Shown here: positions 62,487 through 64,000 of the stretch, in pieces
Position numbering within the stretch: the first letter of the stretch is position 1
Layout: each line of letters opens with the position of its first letter
Assembly: GCA_964428355.1 (NCBI GenBank)
Contig: CAYRYU010000026.1
Location: 1-64,000, forward strand
Direction: 5' to 3'
DNA: 64,000 bases
Source: CAYRYU01 sp964428355
Lineage (GTDB): Bacteria > Muiribacteriota > Ozemobacteria > Ozemobacterales > Ozemobacteraceae
The notes under the pieces: model-generated
What the model was told of the DNA's origin: nothing
What the model saw: only the letters and a program-made list of their open reading frames with translations
Databases searched by the model: none
Made by a program: the position numbers and the translations under genes

Positions 62487-64000
62487 ATGATCCGAAGAAA
62501 TCCTTCGTACCGCGGCTTTGTCCTTCCCCTGGTGCTGCTGATCCTTTTCCTGGTTGCATCCTTCGCGATCTCCTATTTCCAGTTCGGAAGATTCTCCCAA
62601 TCAACCTCGTTCAGACTCGAGCTCAGGGAAGCCTGCCGGATGTATTCTCAGTCCGCCCTCGAGGAAGGATTGATCAAGTTCCATCTCGAAACCGCCCGTG
62701 AGGATTCCGAAGCGGGCAAATGGCTCCTGGGTAACGATCCCACGATGACCTTGGGTGTTCCGACGACCGATCTGGCGATGAGCACCAACCCCTGGGGGTT
62801 CAGCCACTTCCTCAAGCTGGAAATCTCCCGCGTCGATTGCCGGACCAAGGGGATCACGGGAACCCCATTCTTCGGCAAGGAACGCCTTGGAACGCTAGCC
62901 TTCACGGCCTTTTCCGAGTTTCGGAAGCCCAACGGGGAGAAGATCGTCGGGTGCCAGTTCATCCGGCACCATGAGTTCCGCATCGCGGCAATCGTCACCC
63001 CCCAGGAGAAAGGCGCAAACCGGACTCAGTACAAGCCAGGATTCACGCTTGATTACTCACTTCTCGTCCGGAACGGATTCGAGGAGTTCCAAAGGACAAA
63101 CGGAAAGAACCTGAATTCCAACCCTCCCCGCCTCGAACTCCTCCAGCCGGGCAAGGAGAAAGCCGGAAAGATCTATTTCGGCGACACCGAATCTTCGGCC
63201 GCCGACCCGGATAAGAAGCCGATTTTCCTCAATATTCACGAATCGCTCGCGGGGATCATCCCCAAAGCTCCCGGGATGACCTCCCTGGGAATCGAGGACC
63301 TGGTGAAATTGTTTCCGGAACTGGACCGGATCAAGGATCTCATCCCCGGCGTAAAGGGACAGATCATCCAGGAGAACAAACCTCTTTGCTTCGATGCGGA
63401 CCCGGGGAATTCCCTCGAAACGGAAAGCAGGAAGTTCCTTTCGGACAATCCCAGGACACATATCGAGGCAAACGTTGCCCCCGGCCTCTGGATCCTGTCC
63501 AGGAATCCCGCGCTCGCATGCGATCCGGATTTCGCGAAGGAAATCCTCGAGGGATCAGTCCGGCAGAGATTCCACCATTTCGCCTTTTTCCAGATCGATC
63601 AGGATTCGATCGCGGACTTTTCGGACTTCACCAAGGAGACCTTGAAGAAATACAGCCTCAAAGTGTGTTTTCCGTTCGGCATTGCCGGGATCAAGCAGTC
63701 GGAAATGAACTTCATCAAGGGGTTGCGGGAGATTGCCGGTCAGAGGAACGACCCCAATCTGATAGCCCACCTGAATTCCGATTTCCTGTACCAGGGAAAA
63801 CAGGGACCAAGCCTCCCGGGTGCAAATCCCTCGTTCGACCGGCCTTCTTTCTTCGACAGGAGGAATCGGCCCGTTCCCATCGATGAAGCCGGTCCCGGGT
63901 TGGTTCCATTCCAGAGCCACGAGCTCTGGTCAAAGGGGTTTGCCAACCCTACCCAGTTCCAGAATTCGGGATACCTTGACAAACGGACCGGACGCCTGTT
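62487..64000 (+). CDS. GspK/PilX-like pseudopilin-associated protein (copy 3), partial
   Basis: Open from the ATG at 62487 to the window edge, so 504 codons are seen and the end is missing. N-terminus MIRRNPSYRG followed by the hydrophobic helix FVLPLVLLILFLVASFAIS, the GspK/PilX layout, then RLELREACRMYSQSALEEGL. The later part (LVPFQSHELWSKGFANPTQ, GYLDKRTGRLF) aligns with copy 2 at 30773 (AHVNLWGYRM, GVLDRKNRKINLRG). A -10-like TATCAT is near 62406-62411. GspI- and GspJ-like genes would be expected just beyond the window if the module is complete. Confidence 0.78.
   Translation, partial: MIRRNPSYRGFVLPLVLLILFLVASFAISYFQFGRFSQSTSFRLELREACRMYSQSALEEGLIKFHLETAREDSEAGKWLLGNDPTMTLGVPTTDLAMSTNPWGFSHFLKLEISRVDCRTKGITGTPFFGKERLGTLAFTAFSEFRKPNGEKIVGCQFIRHHEFRIAAIVTPQEKGANRTQYKPGFTLDYSLLVRNGFEEFQRTNGKNLNSNPPRLELLQPGKEKAGKIYFGDTESSAADPDKKPIFLNIHESLAGIIPKAPGMTSLGIEDLVKLFPELDRIKDLIPGVKGQIIQENKPLCFDADPGNSLETESRKFLSDNPRTHIEANVAPGLWILSRNPALACDPDFAKEILEGSVRQRFHHFAFFQIDQDSIADFSDFTKETLKKYSLKVCFPFGIAGIKQSEMNFIKGLREIAGQRNDPNLIAHLNSDFLYQGKQGPSLPGANPSFDRPSFFDRRNRPVPIDEAGPGLVPFQSHELWSKGFANPTQFQNSGYLDKRTGRL

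Noticed and set aside
1..64000. tRNA, rRNA, prophage or complete defence system
   Set aside because: No tRNA- or rRNA-like stretch was recognised by eye, no phage structural genes, and only a dead DUF2075 fragment as a defence hint.

Overview
The window is 64 kb of GC-rich bacterial DNA with one 100-N scaffold gap (9189-9288). The organism is Gram-negative: the window encodes many signal-peptide proteins and lipoproteins, two outer-membrane barrels with SLH domains, a PorV/UPF0164-type outer-membrane protein, an Lgt-family prolipoprotein transferase and several type II secretion/type IV pilus-like pseudopilins. SLH-porins, HAMP-SpoIIE phosphatases, ankyrin/HEAT/TPR proteins and repeated pseudopilin clusters together resemble Candidatus Riflebacteria/Ozemobacteria. 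That placement is an inference from gene style; there is no rRNA or tRNA gene to test it.

Layout. 1-18.7 kb, all on the minus strand, is an envelope region: a partial membrane protein, a ChbG/YdjC-type deacetylase, a radical SAM/SPASM protein, a large lipoprotein fusing FN3, PEBP and an M30-like zinc protease, two exported proteins of unknown role, a PorV-like protein, a carbohydrate-binding-like protein interrupted by the gap, a lipoprotein with E-set/CBM48-like modules, two paralogous SLH-porins and an exported kinase-like protein. 19.3-23.5 kb (plus) holds a membrane-anchored ankyrin protein, a decayed IS4-type transposase and a membrane-anchored HEAT-repeat protein.

23.7-34.1 kb holds two divergent pseudopilin operons with the same gene order (GspK/PilX-like, GspI-like, GspJ-like). 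Between them are a STAS protein, a small lipoprotein and an ECF sigma/anti-sigma pair; the anti-sigma gene overlaps the second operon. A third GspK/PilX-like gene begins at 62.5 kb and runs off the window. Lgt follows at 34.0 kb, then two tandem HAMP-SpoIIE proteins. The second has a complete PP2C-type active site; the first has lost every catalytic aspartate.

40.9-54.1 kb is an accessory, decaying region bounded by a 321-bp direct duplication (40917-41237 and 53761-54081, 14 mismatches counted by eye, no gaps). It contains a promoter-and-5'-end remnant of the gene at 53844, a VIT-domain gene with a nonsense codon, a frameshifted vWA gene, a multiply frameshifted alpha/beta hydrolase, a broken DUF2075 helicase-like remnant, and apparently intact genes: GH5 glycosidase, methyltransferase, lipoprotein, TPR protein. 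It also holds a secreted fascin-like/Vps62 fusion broken at a run of eight G. 53.8-64 kb returns to ordinary genes: TPR membrane protein, TilS, a heterodimeric ABC exporter with one degenerate ATP site, a TPR-ankyrin protein, an unknown protein and the third GspK-like gene.

The most interesting items are the repeated K-I-J pseudopilin modules with their sigma-factor control, the active/pseudo-phosphatase pair, the fascin-Vps62 gene with its poly-G tract, and the duplication-bounded decay zone.
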